This document shows, in pieces, positions 29,708 through 41,580 of a stretch of 64,000 nucleotides of DNA; within the stretch, counting starts at the first letter, position 1; each line of letters begins with the position of its first letter. A model generated the notes under the pieces. It was not told where the DNA came from. It was given only the letters and a program-made list of their open reading frames with translations, and did no database searches. A program made the position numbers and the translations under genes. The DNA is from Paramecium sonneborni (lineage: Eukaryota; Ciliophora; Oligohymenophorea; Peniculida; Parameciidae): contig CAJJDN010000126.1 of the NCBI GenBank assembly GCA_905182985.1, positions 284,105 through 348,104 on the forward strand. The letters are read 5' to 3'.

Positions 29708-30308
29708 ATGGCTATCAGAAACAGATTGTTCTAGGCTTTCAATACCGTTCATAGGTATCATAAATAGAAAATCATAGAATTTTTAATGTTGAAGCCAAAT
29801 TCTTACCATACACATGCACAACAAGAAATGAAACCTTAGTACAGAATCACACCAAACATTAATCTTACTTACAGTATAAATTTTAGAAAAAATAGCTATG
29901 CCAAAAAAGATTAGAATCTATAAAATATCACTAGATTCTCATTAGATGAATTCTAAAAAATGGAATATAATGTAATTACCCAATTTTAGAGAACAGGATT
30001 AAGTATTATCATTTATGTCATTATAGATAATTAAAATATTGACCCACATTAAATCATTTACTAGTTGGATAGAATTGAAGTCTTAAGAAAATTAAAGTAA
30101 ATATTATTCTTAATTTTTAGAGTTTTAGAATAAAATGCTGCAGCATTTCCAAAAGATGAAGCTGAATGTTTAAAATTAATTGCTAAAGTACACCTAGAAG
30201 AACCAAAGTAAAGATAAATTAATAATTATTAGTGCTTAACAAAACTTAGATAAATATATTGAGGCTAATCCACAATGTAGAAGATTATTGTATTTGGGAT
30301 AAATATGA
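29708..30308 (+). CDS. Small hypothetical protein with several tiny introns
   Basis: ATG 29708 gives MAIRNRLFQAFNTVHR, a basic amphipathic start that would suit mitochondrial import. The second half is secure: introns of 24, 24 and 25 nt join DPHQIIYQLDRIEVLRKLK to VLEQNAAAFPKDEAECLKLI, then KVHLEEPNAQQNLDKYIEA and a C-terminus RRLLYLGQI at TGA 30306-30308. The region between 29755 and 29900 reads in two frames, and an intron at 29754-29776 (23 nt) is one option. Estimated length 150-160 residues. Helical, no family recognised. Confidence 0.6.
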
Positions 30309-30580
30309 GCATTATCAATTATTACAAATAAACATCAAAAACATAAAATATATGTTAATATCAATCACTTTTTCAAAATCCCTTAACTCATTTCATTAAA
30401 ATGCAATATTTAGCAAAAATAATTAAATTTTTTTAATAAATAATAACATTCTCTTTATATATCTACAAATTGAACACATTATCCTTAAATTAATATGATT
30501 TATATGAGAAATTCAAAGATAGAAGTAATTAAACATTATTTAAAACAAAAATATATTTTATATTTTTTTTAGTTTCTTCG

Positions 30581-32446
30581 TCAAAACACTTTGTACTTCT
30601 ACTAATGAAGATTATATTACTATTCATATTTTGCATTGAATTTTTTTTTATAATTTATTTTTCCTGAAACTAATAATTATTATCTGCATAACTACTTCGA
30701 ATATTTTGATTATGAATGTCTTTCATCATTTAAAAAATATCTAGATTGAATTTAATTTTACCTTTCTTTTTATAATTTATGCATTCGAATAAATTTTAAT
30801 ATTTGTTTTAATCAGTGCATAATTTTTAAGACTCTTCAGATTTTATAGTCTCTGATTACTTTCTTGAATTTAAATGTAGTTTTTAAGAAAATAATCTATT
30901 TAAAAGTTAATTAATAAATTATTACTTAGACTTATATTATCTATCTTCATTAATATGAAGAGAATTTTATCTAGGATATGCATTCCCATTTCTAGTTATA
31001 TAAAAATCCCTTCCAGAAAATAATAAGCTACAATATGATTTTTGTTTATCAGATATATTATTTAATTTAGAATCTAAAACCTCCTTAAATTTTTAGGTTG
31101 CATGAATTTATTTTCCAGGTGAATATAAAGATTCCTTTTTCATCATTTTCTATAAAATGTTTTAATAATTTCTTTAGTCTTGCTTAAAAATATTTAATTC
31201 TCCTATAGATATTGAATTTTTAGTGCTTCTAATTTAAATTAAAAAATTATACTGTATTTTTCTAGTTTATTAAATAATGTCCTCTTTAAAATTAACAGTT
31301 TTAGCTTAATGTAAAGTCAAGTTTTTGTGAATTGAATTAGATACATTATTTTTCTTGGCTTAAGGAGTAATTAAAGTTGAACTAAGATTTTGTTTAGTAG
31401 AAGAAATACAAGTTCATATTCTTATTTTAATCTGATTATGAATGATTTATGCTTTAGTTAGAAAGTGATTATTTCTATTACATCACCATACTAGTCTTTA
31501 TATTTTCAATTTTATTTTAAATTTAAATTGGAGCTTGAACTTCTCTATCTAAATATTAATAAACATCACTGATGGATTATTTATCTTGCTTTATTATTTA
31601 TTTATTATTATTTGATTGAAGAATTGTTTGAGTTTCAAGCAATTCAACCTATTAATTTAAACCAATATTACATTATTTTATAATTTAATTAATTCATAGT
31701 GCAATTTAGCATTTTATGTTGATTTAACATTTAGCTTTTCTATCAGATATTAAATTTTTTTTTTATTATTTTATTATTTTTAATGCAAACAACAACATTA
31801 TTCTTTAGGATTTGTTTCAACTATTTTACTATCAATTTTAGAAAGATGATTTTCCAATTATAAATTTTCTTGTTTTAATTTCATTTATTCCTCCTTTTGT
31901 ATTTGTAGCTTAGTTTCTAGTTCTTAGATTTTCGTATTCATTTCGAGAATCTCAATTTAATACTAATTTTTAATCCTATCTTTATCATTTTACAATTATA
32001 ATATTTATGATTTTAATTCTAAATCACAACTATTATTCATTTAATTTTATTTTAATTATTATTTTATCATAGTTTATTCATATCAACTAATTTTTTGTGT
32101 TCAACTTTATGGATTTGTTATTTATATTTATTATACACTTTTGATAAAGAAATTATTTACTTTCTGATCCTTTTTATCAAAACAGTTTCATTCAAAAATC
32201 CTTATTTTTAGGCTAAGAAATTTTTTAAATAAATACAATATTATTTTTTGATATACAATCTTTTTTTGATTTAAGCAGGATTAGAATTATTTGTAAATAA
32301 GTGATCTTATAAATAATACTCTTCAAAAATATGTTTAAAAATTTCTAATTTAAATAATTTTTCTCTCAAAATAAAAATAATTTAATACTCATAGGGAATT
32401 ATTTGACTTTTATACTACTTGATTTATCATTTTGAATTTCGTTCAT
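30581..32446 (-). CDS. Coiled-coil protein, unknown function
   Basis: ATG 32446-32444 gives MNEIQNDKSSSIKVKQFP. A 26-nt intron ending GAGAG leads into KLFKLEIFKHIFEEYYLQD and a basic helical region (KKRLYIKKQYCIYLKNF). Heptad-like coiled coil follows near 31850-32050 (EILEMNTKIQELETKLQIQ, KEEQMKLKQENLQLENHL). The tail is Gln/Lys/Ser-rich and ends at TGA 30581-30583. Between NKL and MIKQQLKQN near 32065 the frame shifts without a clear intron, so one base may be wrong. Such coiled coils are common in ciliate cytoskeletal and basal-body proteins, but no specific role can be claimed. Confidence 0.6.
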
Positions 32447-32726
32447 AATGTGAGTATATCTATGAATGAAAACTCTTTAGCAGATTATGAAATAGATTGA
32501 AAATATCATGAATTTAATTAATTTGTTAGATAATATTATTTTATTGATAGAATCTCCTTTGATTTTTACAAACTCTCCAGAAAAAATAAATTGTTAATCG
32601 CATAGTTTTCTTTGTATTAAATTTTATTGGTTGATTATTTTCATAAATGCTTTAGGTATGGTAATCTTATTTAAATAAATGTTTATAAATATATAATAAG
32701 AAAGACTTTAATACAAAGATAGAAAA

Positions 32727-33507
32727 TCAATTGCAATAGCCACATATATAATCTTTATCGTCGTAGCATTCAATTACTAAATCTACACATTAAAAGTGAT
32801 ACCATTTCTTACATTTGTCACACTAAAAAATAGAATTTAAAAATTACTTAAATGTAATTGAGTTCAGGATTCCATGGCTATTGGCATAGACAATATAACT
32901 AGATCTTATTCATATTAGTAAATTTTTTATTTTCAACATCCCATTCAAGTCTGTTAAAATATGCGGTAGAATCACATTTTTACATATTGACAAATTCTTC
33001 ACAATCAACTATTGTACACTTTTACATTATAGTCTATGCAAGTATATAATTATTTGTTTTTGTTGAAAAAACCTCTTGAGTTCCAATCCATTATCGAGCT
33101 CTTGGCTTATGAATTATAATATCACTTTTTCTCATGTACCATTAAACTTTGCACAGACAAATTAACTTTTTAGACGAAGGTTCTAAAACAGAACAAATTT
33201 TCTAAATTGTTCCAACATAATCTTCAATAAAATCGTCACCATTTCTTATGATGACATTATCATTGATTTTCCATGTGGTTCCATGAATTTTTATTTCATC
33301 ATACTCTTCATAAATACTTTCATTGTTTTCTTGGGCTTTAGTTACTATTTCATCAAGTTTGTTCTATTTATACAATTGTTTGAATGTGGCATCTATTAGA
33401 CCTTTTTCAGTTCTTTTCTAGATTCTTTTACGAATAGTAGGCAATGTTTCTGAAGATTATCTATTGGATTTTGATGTTTATTCATTTTCAACATTTGTAC
33501 AGTGCAT
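32727..33507 (-). CDS. BAH-PHD chromatin reader protein
   Basis: ATG 33507-33505 starts MHCTNVENEQTSKSNRQ, then a basic region. A BAH domain follows: IHGTTWKINDNVIIRNGDDF, EDYVGTIQKICSV, LICLCKVQWYMRKSDI, RARQWIGTQEVFST and CTIVDCEEFVNM. It is followed directly by a PHD finger. The first zinc pair (YCLCQ) comes before a short intron and CDKCKKWYHFQCVDL with YICGYC after it, ending CN at TGA 32727-32729. About 240 residues. BAH-PHD pairs in plants (EBS/SHL) and other eukaryotes read methylated histone H3, so a nuclear histone-reading role is inferred. It is compact, with no catalytic domain. Confidence 0.82.
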
Positions 33508-33773
33508 TACACGAATTTATATTTTTAATTTTATTCAAAATTCTAATTCTTCTCAGCAAAAAATTGCTTTAGACTTTATTATTATCATTTTTAACAGCTT
33601 TTCAATCATTTTAAAAATCTTTCTTTTCAATATCTTATTTTGTACATAGAAAATAATATAGTATATCATTATTAAAACAGAATTAAAAAATCATATTAAA
33701 TACAAAATTTAATTAAAGATTTTAATTGTTGTTTATTAAGCTCATACAAAAATTATATATTAAAAAATAATAA

Positions 33774-35369
33774 TCATTAATTAATTATGAATTATTCCTT
33801 ATTTTATTCTACGTATTTTTAAAGATCTTCTTTAGTTGCTTTTGGATTCATAGCTTACCAAATTAAAATGTTTTATTTGACATCTCTTATTTATTTAGAC
33901 TCTACTTTCCAAATTTATTTTATTTCATTACCCTAATATAAATATTGACATTTACATCTATCAAAGCTTTAACATTATAAAATTCTTATAAATTTTATTA
34001 ATAGATGAAATTTTTAAATTGTTCATGTAATTAAAATGATACATCAGGATTTTTGATAAATTCTTATATGTAATCTAAATATATGATTAATTCCCATTGG
34101 TGTCTAGCTTCTTATAAAAAATTGACTATTTGTTATTAAAATAGTTTACCCAAATTTTTATAATTATTATTTATTTATTCATTTTTTAATTAGTTGAATT
34201 TTTCTACTAATCGACATGCATTGTAAACATCATCAGTTTATTTTCTGGACATCTGAAATATTAAAAAATGATAATACTTTTAAAGATTCTGCTATTATAT
34301 AGATAATGGCACTTTCAAAATTCTTACCTTTTTTATAAGTGATATTGTAATAAGGCATACAAATGCTACATAGGTTTAAATAAAAATTTAATTATTCCTA
34401 ATTTTCGAAGCCAAATATATTTTGAAATTAGGGCAAATATTTTAATTAGTATAGATTGAGCAAAAATTCATATGATTCTAGATGATATTTTCCTTAATCA
34501 TCAATTTTTACACTACACTATGATTGATTATCATTGGGTAATTAAAAAATAATATGCCAAAGTCCTAATGAATGATAGTATTTAAATCCTTCAAGACATT
34601 TTGATGATTTTAACATCCAATCAATTTCAATACTTATTCTCTCCTTACTTACTTTTGTTTTCAAAGCTGTCTTAATATCAAATAATTCAATAACTTTAAG
34701 AATTTCTTGTGAGATTTAAAATCCAAATCTACAAGCAAATCTAAATGTTCTTAGTACTCTCAAGGGATCATCATTAAATGTGATTTATGGTTCTAATGGT
34801 GTTCTAATGATTCCATTTTATAGATCTTACAATCCCATTTTAGTAAAATCTTCAATTTCTTGAGTATTTAAATTATAAAATAAAGAATTAATAGTTAAAT
34901 CTCTTCTAAAGGCATCTTATTCTGGAGTACCTATAATTATTTAATTAATTCTTGAATTTTCAGTATAGGTTTCTCCTCTTAGATTAACAAAATCAATAGA
35001 TTGATCCAATATTTTAATACAGGCAGTCTCTAAATGCTTTGATTATTCTGGATTTAATCTGGTTACTCCAAAACCACTCACTTTAATATTTTTTGATTCG
35101 AAATATTCTTTCATTTTTAATACAAACTATTCTCCACTCATATTATCAATAGTAATATCTATATCATGAGATTCATTTCCCATTAATTTATCTCTAACCC
35201 ATCCACCTGCTACCCTTAAGATTGATTATATGTTGGTATCATTTCTAAATTACATTATAGTTTTGAAGATTTGATTTTCTTTATCTGAGATTTTGATCTT
35301 TTGAACAATTTAGGATTGTTACATGCAAATGAGATAATTTAATTACTTTTTAAAAAAGAATTTTAACAT
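33774..35369 (-). CDS. CCA-adding tRNA nucleotidyltransferase
   Basis: ATG 35369-35367 starts MLKFFFKKQLNYLI, a possible mitochondrial leader. Class II nucleotidyltransferase motifs follow in order: LRVAGGWVRDKLMGNESHD and DIDITID (motif A with the metal-binding aspartates). Then come FGVTRLNPEQSKHLETA, FVNLRGETY, DAFRRDLTINSLFYNL with IEDFTKMGLQDL, and the basic DDPLRVLRTFRFACRFGF (motif D region). The C-terminal helical body ends PKATKEDLQKYVEQNKEQF at TGA 33774-33776. About 510 residues. It adds CCA to tRNA 3' ends, in the nucleus, cytosol or mitochondrion depending on start choice. A second in-frame ATG at about residue 16 could give the non-mitochondrial form. Confidence 0.9.
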
Positions 35370-35565
35370 TATTATATTTGTATAGTAATAGTTTAAATTC
35401 TTGATTTTCTATTATCAAAAGATACTAGTTTGAATTCCTTAATCTTCATAAGTTTTTTTGATATGATTTAATGGATATATGTAGAGATATGATTAATAAT
35501 ATATAAGTCGTAATAATAAATCCGATTAGTTGTTCTAATAGAGAATTATATACATAATTAAATTA
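35370..35565. promoter_or_regulatory. Divergent promoter gap between the CCA-adding enzyme and Rab genes
   Basis: The two genes start outward from this 196-base AT-rich gap, so both promoters must lie here. No distinct element is recognised. Confidence 0.4.
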
Positions 35566-36299
35566 ATGAACAGAGACAAACAATTTAAGATTGTTCTTCT
35601 AGGTGATCAAGGTATATTGATATATTATAATTGAAAGGAGTAGGTAAAACATCGATTGCTAATGTTTATGTGAAAAAGGAATTTAATGCATATGAAAATG
35701 CTACATCAGGAGCGAATTATCATTCTTAAAGTTGTAAAATTGAGAATCATTAAATCAACTTTGCTGTAAGATTGTATATTTAATAATAGATTTGGGATAC
35801 AGCAGGATAAGAGAAGTTTAAGTCTTTGGCAAAGTTATATTATAGAGATTCAAATGCAGCACTTTTAGTTTATGATACTACAAATTATAAATCTTTCTAA
35901 AGAGTAACAGATTGGATTAATGAATTAAATGAAAATAGTGAAAATGCATGTATTTTTTATCTATTAATTTAAGTAAAGTTTATAGTTGGCAATAAAATAG
36001 ATTAAGTAGACAAAGAAGAAGTGAGTTATGATGCTGCTAAACAATTAGCTGAAGTAATTATATTTTATTATCTTATAATATAGAATTATGGATGCTTTTT
36101 AAGACTAGTATCAGCTAAAGAAAAAAATGGCATCATTGAATTATTTGAACTTGTTGGTAGTGAAATACTTAAAAAAGAATAGGAAAATTAATCTAATGCA
36201 ATCAATTAAACTGTTTCAATTAATTCTAAACCTCTAGTTTAACACCTACCATAATCATAATAATAATAATAATAATAATAAAAAGATGGATGTTGTTGA
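35566..36299 (+). CDS. Rab-family small GTPase
   Basis: ATG 35566. G1 LGDQGVGKTS is assembled across a 26-nt intron (35612-35637). Effector region NAYENATSGANYH, switch II WDTAGQEKFKSLAKLYYRDS, then ALLVYDTTNYKSF, G4 VGNKID, G5 VSAKEKNG. A polyglutamine run near 36260 leads to a C-terminus DGCC, a double-cysteine geranylgeranylation signal, right before TGA 36297-36299. Three more introns are inferred from Rab alignment: 35766-35789, 35950-35973 and 36054-36083 (24, 24 and 30 nt). All are multiples of three and lack TGA in frame. The sequence is closest in feel to the Rab5/21/22 endosomal group, but subgroup is uncertain. It is convergent with the next gene, with 13 bases between stops. Confidence 0.92.
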
Positions 36300-36312
36300 A
36301 AATGATCAATCA

Positions 36313-38186
36313 TCACTCAAATCTATATTATTAATTGCACTCAAATTCATATTACTTTTCGTTTCTATCAACTATATAAAATCGAAACAATTATTTTTCT
36401 TTTGGCTATAATTCTATATGTAATAGACCTGGGTTTTTATTTCCCTTATAACTTAAATTTATTAACTTAATCTTATTCTATTCAATATATTTCTATTCAG
36501 AATCATTTACATAAACCAAAGCGCATTCATCCTCCAATCTATAATTATATATTTTCATCTCTGAATTTCTATAAATTATTTAAGTAGGTTCCTTCATTGC
36601 TTTTTCTATTATTTCATTATCTCTTAAACGTTCAAGTATTTCAAAATCTTTTTCCTATACTTCAAACTAATGTTTATCATTCTTTTCTAAAAGTATCTAA
36701 AATGTCAACAATTTCCTTTCATTAGGTAGAATTTATAACTATTGTACCTACAAATCATTGTAAGGATAATTCACCATTACTAAATGTAACTTATATTACA
36801 AATTTATTTTTAATGTTAAATCAAAAGTTTTATTTTCAAAAAGTAAATATTTATATCTCCCTATTTATGATTTTACACTATATAATTGATCATTCCCATA
36901 TATACTTTTATTTTAATCAACTGAATGATAAATTATCATCTCATGCAATAATTCTAACTTTTCTTTTTCTTCCATTTTCTCCAATTATTTAAAAAATACT
37001 TATCCACTTCCATAAGATTAAATATTTAATGAATAATCTGTTTACTAATCCCAAAATGCTTCTATATAAATTAAATATTATCCTATTGCCAAATCACATT
37101 CAATTGTTAAATCTCTCACTTACTAATATTTACTATAAATCCTTTTTAATTCTTTATTGTTACCATTATTCTTGTCATAAATTATCATATGAAGTTAACC
37201 ATAATAATCTTTACATCCAAATTTTAAGTCTCTTTATGAAACTGTTATAAATGAATGAGATTATTTATTTACTTTCATTTCTATTACATATTTAACTTAC
37301 TGATTCCTAATTGGAATTGATATTTATTAAACTATTTAAATGTATTATGGATCAAAAGGAATGTAATATAATTGGTAATTTTAAAAATCATTAATTTACT
37401 ATTAAACATCCCTACTTAAATCTAAACAAAACATTTTCTCTTCAAATTTTTTAAATAAAAATATCTCTTTTTTTTCATTCATCAAATAAAACATCCACTA
37501 TTTATTTTAAGAATTCTTCACTTTCTAAATAAACTCTTCTACATCCAAAATTAAATATGGAGCTCCTGTTATATCTCTTATTATTTCATTTGCTTCTACA
37601 ATCTATTCAAGTTTATCAAAACAACCATAAATCTTAGCAAAAGCTTTCTCAATTAATTATACCCAACAATCATTTCCATCATAATAAGAGAAAAGTGGAT
37701 AATCGTTCATATTGTAAGGTAAATAATCATCTATTATTATTTATTACCATAAACCTTATTAATTTAATATTAATATAAGACAACTATTGTTTTTTATACT
37801 TTTTGTTAAAAATACCTTTTTTATAGTTATATCTTAAAACGAAAGAATTCTCAGACCATTTAAAAAATTATTATTATTCAATTCCCCTTTTCTAATTTAA
37901 GTATATCTAAAATCCTATTGTTCAATTCTACTCATACATGGCATAAGTTATGATCTATATTTTATTGGGTTAAACGCTTCCATTTATAATTTTTTTATGG
38001 TTGGAACCTCTTTTGATCTTAGGATAAATTCATATTAATTCTTTAGAATGTTTCATCAAGAAATTCAGGCTAATTGCAAATTTCTAATCTTTATTTGAAA
38101 TGATTATTCTTATAAGGTTCATTAAATAGATATTAGATTGATTAATCATAATCAAATTTCTCTTATTGATAAATTGTGCATCCCAT
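36313..38186 (-). CDS. Calpain-like protein, catalytically dead
   Basis: ATG 38186-38184 starts MGCTIYQQEKFDYDQ, a likely myristoyl/palmitoyl anchor. The calpain-type domain is recognisable: FLDETF and YKWKRL, then KGELNNNNFLNGLRIL. After that comes GLWQQIIIDDYLPYNMNDYP, CWVQLIEKAFAKIYGCFDKL and EANEIIRDITGAPY. In active calpains the second segment reads QGxLGDCWFL; here the cysteine position lies in an Asn run. I also see no GHAYS histidine or NPWG asparagine motif. A 23-nt intron near 37905-37927 joins NLCH to DFRYTQIRK. The second half is a C2L-like or regulatory region ending at TGA 36313-36315. It is probably a membrane-bound pseudoprotease with a scaffold role, as seen for several calpains in ciliates and trypanosomatids; that part is inference. 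Confidence 0.75.
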
Positions 38187-38395
38187 TATTTATATTTATA
38201 ATTAATTTTCATTCAGCATTTATTATGAAGAAAAAAAATTAGACTTCAAAATTTAGAGAAGTTATTTGTAAACAATCCATTACAAATTTCATAAATGTTT
38301 GAAAATATTTTGTTTAACTTAATTACAAAGAAGGGATTAAGACCTCTTAATAAATATATTTAGTTTCTAGTGTCATAATGATAAAAAAAATAAAA

Positions 38396-39451
38396 ATGTA
38401 TGATAATTTTATTATTATATATAAATTAATTTAGATTATATTCTCATATTTTTTGGGAATGTTATGTGTTGAAGCTTATCAAAAATTAGTACTCAAAGAA
38501 ATTAAGTATCAATTTGAGAAATTATCTACAGATAAGTTAGATATAAATAAATGATAATTTCCAATAGTTGAAAATTTTCTATCTTTTATCAATTATTAAA
38601 TCTAATTCTAATGGATATTTCAAAAAAAGAAAAACTTAACAAAAGTAACTTAAATGATAAATTTAGATAACTTTTCATAAAATTATTTATATAAAAGTAT
38701 CTAATTCTTGTTAGAAGATATAAAAAATGCCTTAAAATTTACATCAATCAGCAATATAAAAAAATAGATAGTATTTTCAAGCTCTAAAAGCAATTCTTTT
38801 ATGAAAGAAATCTATAAAAAACTCAACAATATTATTGAGTTAAGTCTGGATGGGATTGTATATAAATTACTTATTCATATTTATTTTTGATTTTAATTTC
38901 TGTATTATTGAATAATGAATTAGAAACCTTTATTTATTAAAATTTTGAGATATGAAAATATATCTAGCTTTTGAACTTTTTGTTTTTAAAATTATGAATT
39001 AAGTAAATATGAAATTTATTAAAATCTTTTTAACAAACTTATTCAATATTTCTTTAACTTTTTTTTTCAATTTTCTTCTTAAAATATACTTTGCTTTATT
39101 ATGAATTTAATAAATTTCATGAAGGTTGTATGAAAGAACTTTGCATTTTATTTGAGATATTACAAGTAGCTTTGTTCAAAATGTCTAATTTATGGATTAT
39201 CCTCTTGATTTCCAGTTATTATAATTTAGAATCAAATATAATAGAAAAGATAGACAATCGAATAATATATAATTAGGTTCTATAGTGATATTAAGAAAAT
39301 TTATTTTTAATAACCTTGATAAGGATTCTGTTTTAAGTTTAAGTATTTTAGATTAATCTAAAATTATATTGCATTTATAAACAAATTTCCCTAAAATATA
39401 TGCATCTTTTGCATAAAATTGTTTTTTTGATAAATAATTTATAAAAAAATT
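38396..39451 (+). pseudogene. Broken coding region upstream of the CHAT peptidase
   Basis: Coding-like pieces run in several + frames. From ATG 38396 there is a hydrophobic start (YFLGMLCVEAYQKLVLKEI) reaching TGA near 38552. The same frame then goes on (LEDIKNALKFTSISNIKKQ, SFMKEIYKKLNNIIELSLDG) to 38889. Later pieces are CMKELCILFEILQVALFKMS near 39130 and FNNLDKDSVLSLSILDQSK near 39310, each in a different frame. This is either the damaged N-terminal part of the CHAT protein, a separate pseudogene, or a region with base errors. The main CHAT frame opens cleanly at 39452. Confidence 0.4.
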
Positions 39452-41580
39452 ATGAAAAACCCAATTGTCGTTCAACTTATATTTTTAGGAATAATACCGA
39501 ATGACGAAGAGGAATTTTTTGAGAATCCAGAAGTTTTTTTAAAAACAAATTTCGAGAAAAATGGTTATGATTTTTTTCCTTTGTAAAAAAAACAAAACAA
39601 TCAAGGAATCAATGTGAAAAGATTAAAAAACTATATTGAAAAGAAAAAGGAAATAAAAGAAATAGAAGAAGTTTCAGAATTAATTATCAGTAAATAAATG
39701 TTTTATAATCTAGTGTTCTACGATTACTTGATTAATTAATTCATCTAAATATCTAACTTAAGTGATAATAATGGTTTCATTATGCTTGAGAGTAATGGAT
39801 AATTTTTTTATAATCATAAGTGCTATTGTTTACCATTGATTATTAAATTAAAGATGAAAATTTATTATCATGAATTTCAAAATAAGTAAATGGAATAATT
39901 CAAATAGATTTAAAAATTATAAGAAATTCAATAAAATTATCAAAAACAGTTAGAAGAAATTAAAGAAAAATACAGTGAATATAAAAAAGGAAAAAAATAT
40001 CCGCATGGTTAGATAGATATTGCTATTTTGTATAGTAATCCAATTTTAAAAAATAAAAATAACCCTTATGACTCAGTTGACTATTATGATGAAATAGAGG
40101 AATTTAAAAAAGCAGGAGATAAGTTAAATGTAAAAGTTAGATATCTAATTACTCAAGCAAATCTATAAAATTTGAAAGACGTTTTGAGTTGCAATCCAAC
40201 TCCAAAAATTATTCACATCACATGTCACGGTGAAAATGATGAATCAAACTAACATTTAGGTTTTGAGGGGAATGGTTTATTGTAGGAACTCCACACATTG
40301 AAATTTAGTGAACAATTTGAAAAATAGAATGGACTGAAACTAATATTATTATCCTGTTGTCATGGTCAAGCATTTGCAGATTAAACTTAAAAATATGCAA
40401 TAACAATTGCAGTTAAAACATAAGAATTAAAAATGGAAGAGGAGGCAAGTAAAAATTACTTCTCGTCTTTATACGAACATTTATTGAAAAACAAAACTAT
40501 ACGTGAAAGTCATGAATGTGCCAAGAAATTTGTGAAAGACCAACTTAAGGATAAAAATAATTAATGTTGTTGTAGTCATTCTCATCATAATTGCTTATTT
40601 TAAAATAAAGACTAAAAGAAATATTGTTTTTTTTGTGAGCGAAAATAATCATGTTAATGCAAATCTGAGTTGATAAAAGATAAAATATAGCATTTGAGTG
40701 GTTGTAAAATAATAGACGCTTTGAAAGTTCATTTGAAAAATGAATAATAAAAAAAAGCATTACATAAACTATTAGAAAATAAAGAGATTATAAGGGCATG
40801 TTGTTGTGAACTGTCAAAATAATTAAATGGTGAAAATGATGAAATATATGAAATTGAACATACTGAATCAGAAAAATTTCAAATTTTTCGAGGCAAAAAT
40901 GATGACGAATAAAAGGTTTTTGAAGACATTCAACTTGGCAAACTGGATGAAATTTGTTAAAAAGATTGGAAATTCAAATGGGATGAAAAACTATTTATTT
41001 GTTGCAAATAATAAGCTTTCAAAATATATTAATGGTTAGAGAAATAATTTGCTCAAATGAATTAAATAAATTAAATAACATAAATTACTCATAATTAAAA
41101 AATAGATTATTTTGTGGTCGAATTTGCAAAATAAGTTGCATTATATTTTTAAGTAATATATTTGAATTCATGTTGTAGTATAGATACCTGAAATTCAGCG
41201 AACATAATAAATTTAAGAACATTGAAATTATCGAAAAATAATTTGAAAGAATATAAGAACTACCTAACAAATAATTCGAAAAAGAAGTTGGCTACATTTT
41301 TATAATTTACGAAATTAATAATGAACTCACTCAAGAAAACTTAAACCTATTATAAGATCTTCAGGGAAAAGTAATTCTTATTTTAAAATCATCTTTGAAA
41401 TTGACAAAAGTGCATCTTAAACATCTTAAAGAGGAATTGACAAAAGTCAATTTTAAAGATAATGGATTATTTAAAAAAATAAAAAAGAGATATGATGAAA
41501 AAATTGTAGATTTAAATGGTAAAAAAATTGCTATAAATTCTCTAAGCATTGAAGAGTTCGAGAATTTATTTATTTAATGA
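39452..41580 (+). CDS. CHAT-domain (caspase-like) peptidase with zinc-type cysteine cluster
   Basis: ATG 39452 gives MKNPIVVQLIFLGIIPNDEE. A charged coiled coil follows (residues about 60-190). The CHAT domain lies around residues 190-350: GQIDIAILYSNPIL, KVRYLITQANLQNLKDVL, then IIHITCHGEND with the catalytic-type His (codon 40226-40228, residue 259). Next is LILLSCCHGQAFAD with the catalytic-type Cys (second Cys, codon 40358-40360, residue 303), and ITIAVKTQELK and FFSSLYEHLL-like helices. A Cys/His cluster follows (CCCSHSHHNC ... YCFFCERKQSCQCK). A 26-nt intron (41153-41178) joins VALYFQ to YRYLKFSEHN. The C-terminus is helical and stops at TGA 41578-41580; 700 residues. CHAT enzymes (separase/caspase clan) act in bacterial gasdermin and CRISPR-linked death responses. 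The substrate here is unknown. Confidence 0.8.

Noticed and set aside
32427..32690. Minus-strand frame ending HYERNSK just before the coiled-coil gene
   Set aside because: It overlaps the start codon of the coiled-coil gene in another frame and has no motif; probably a chance frame.
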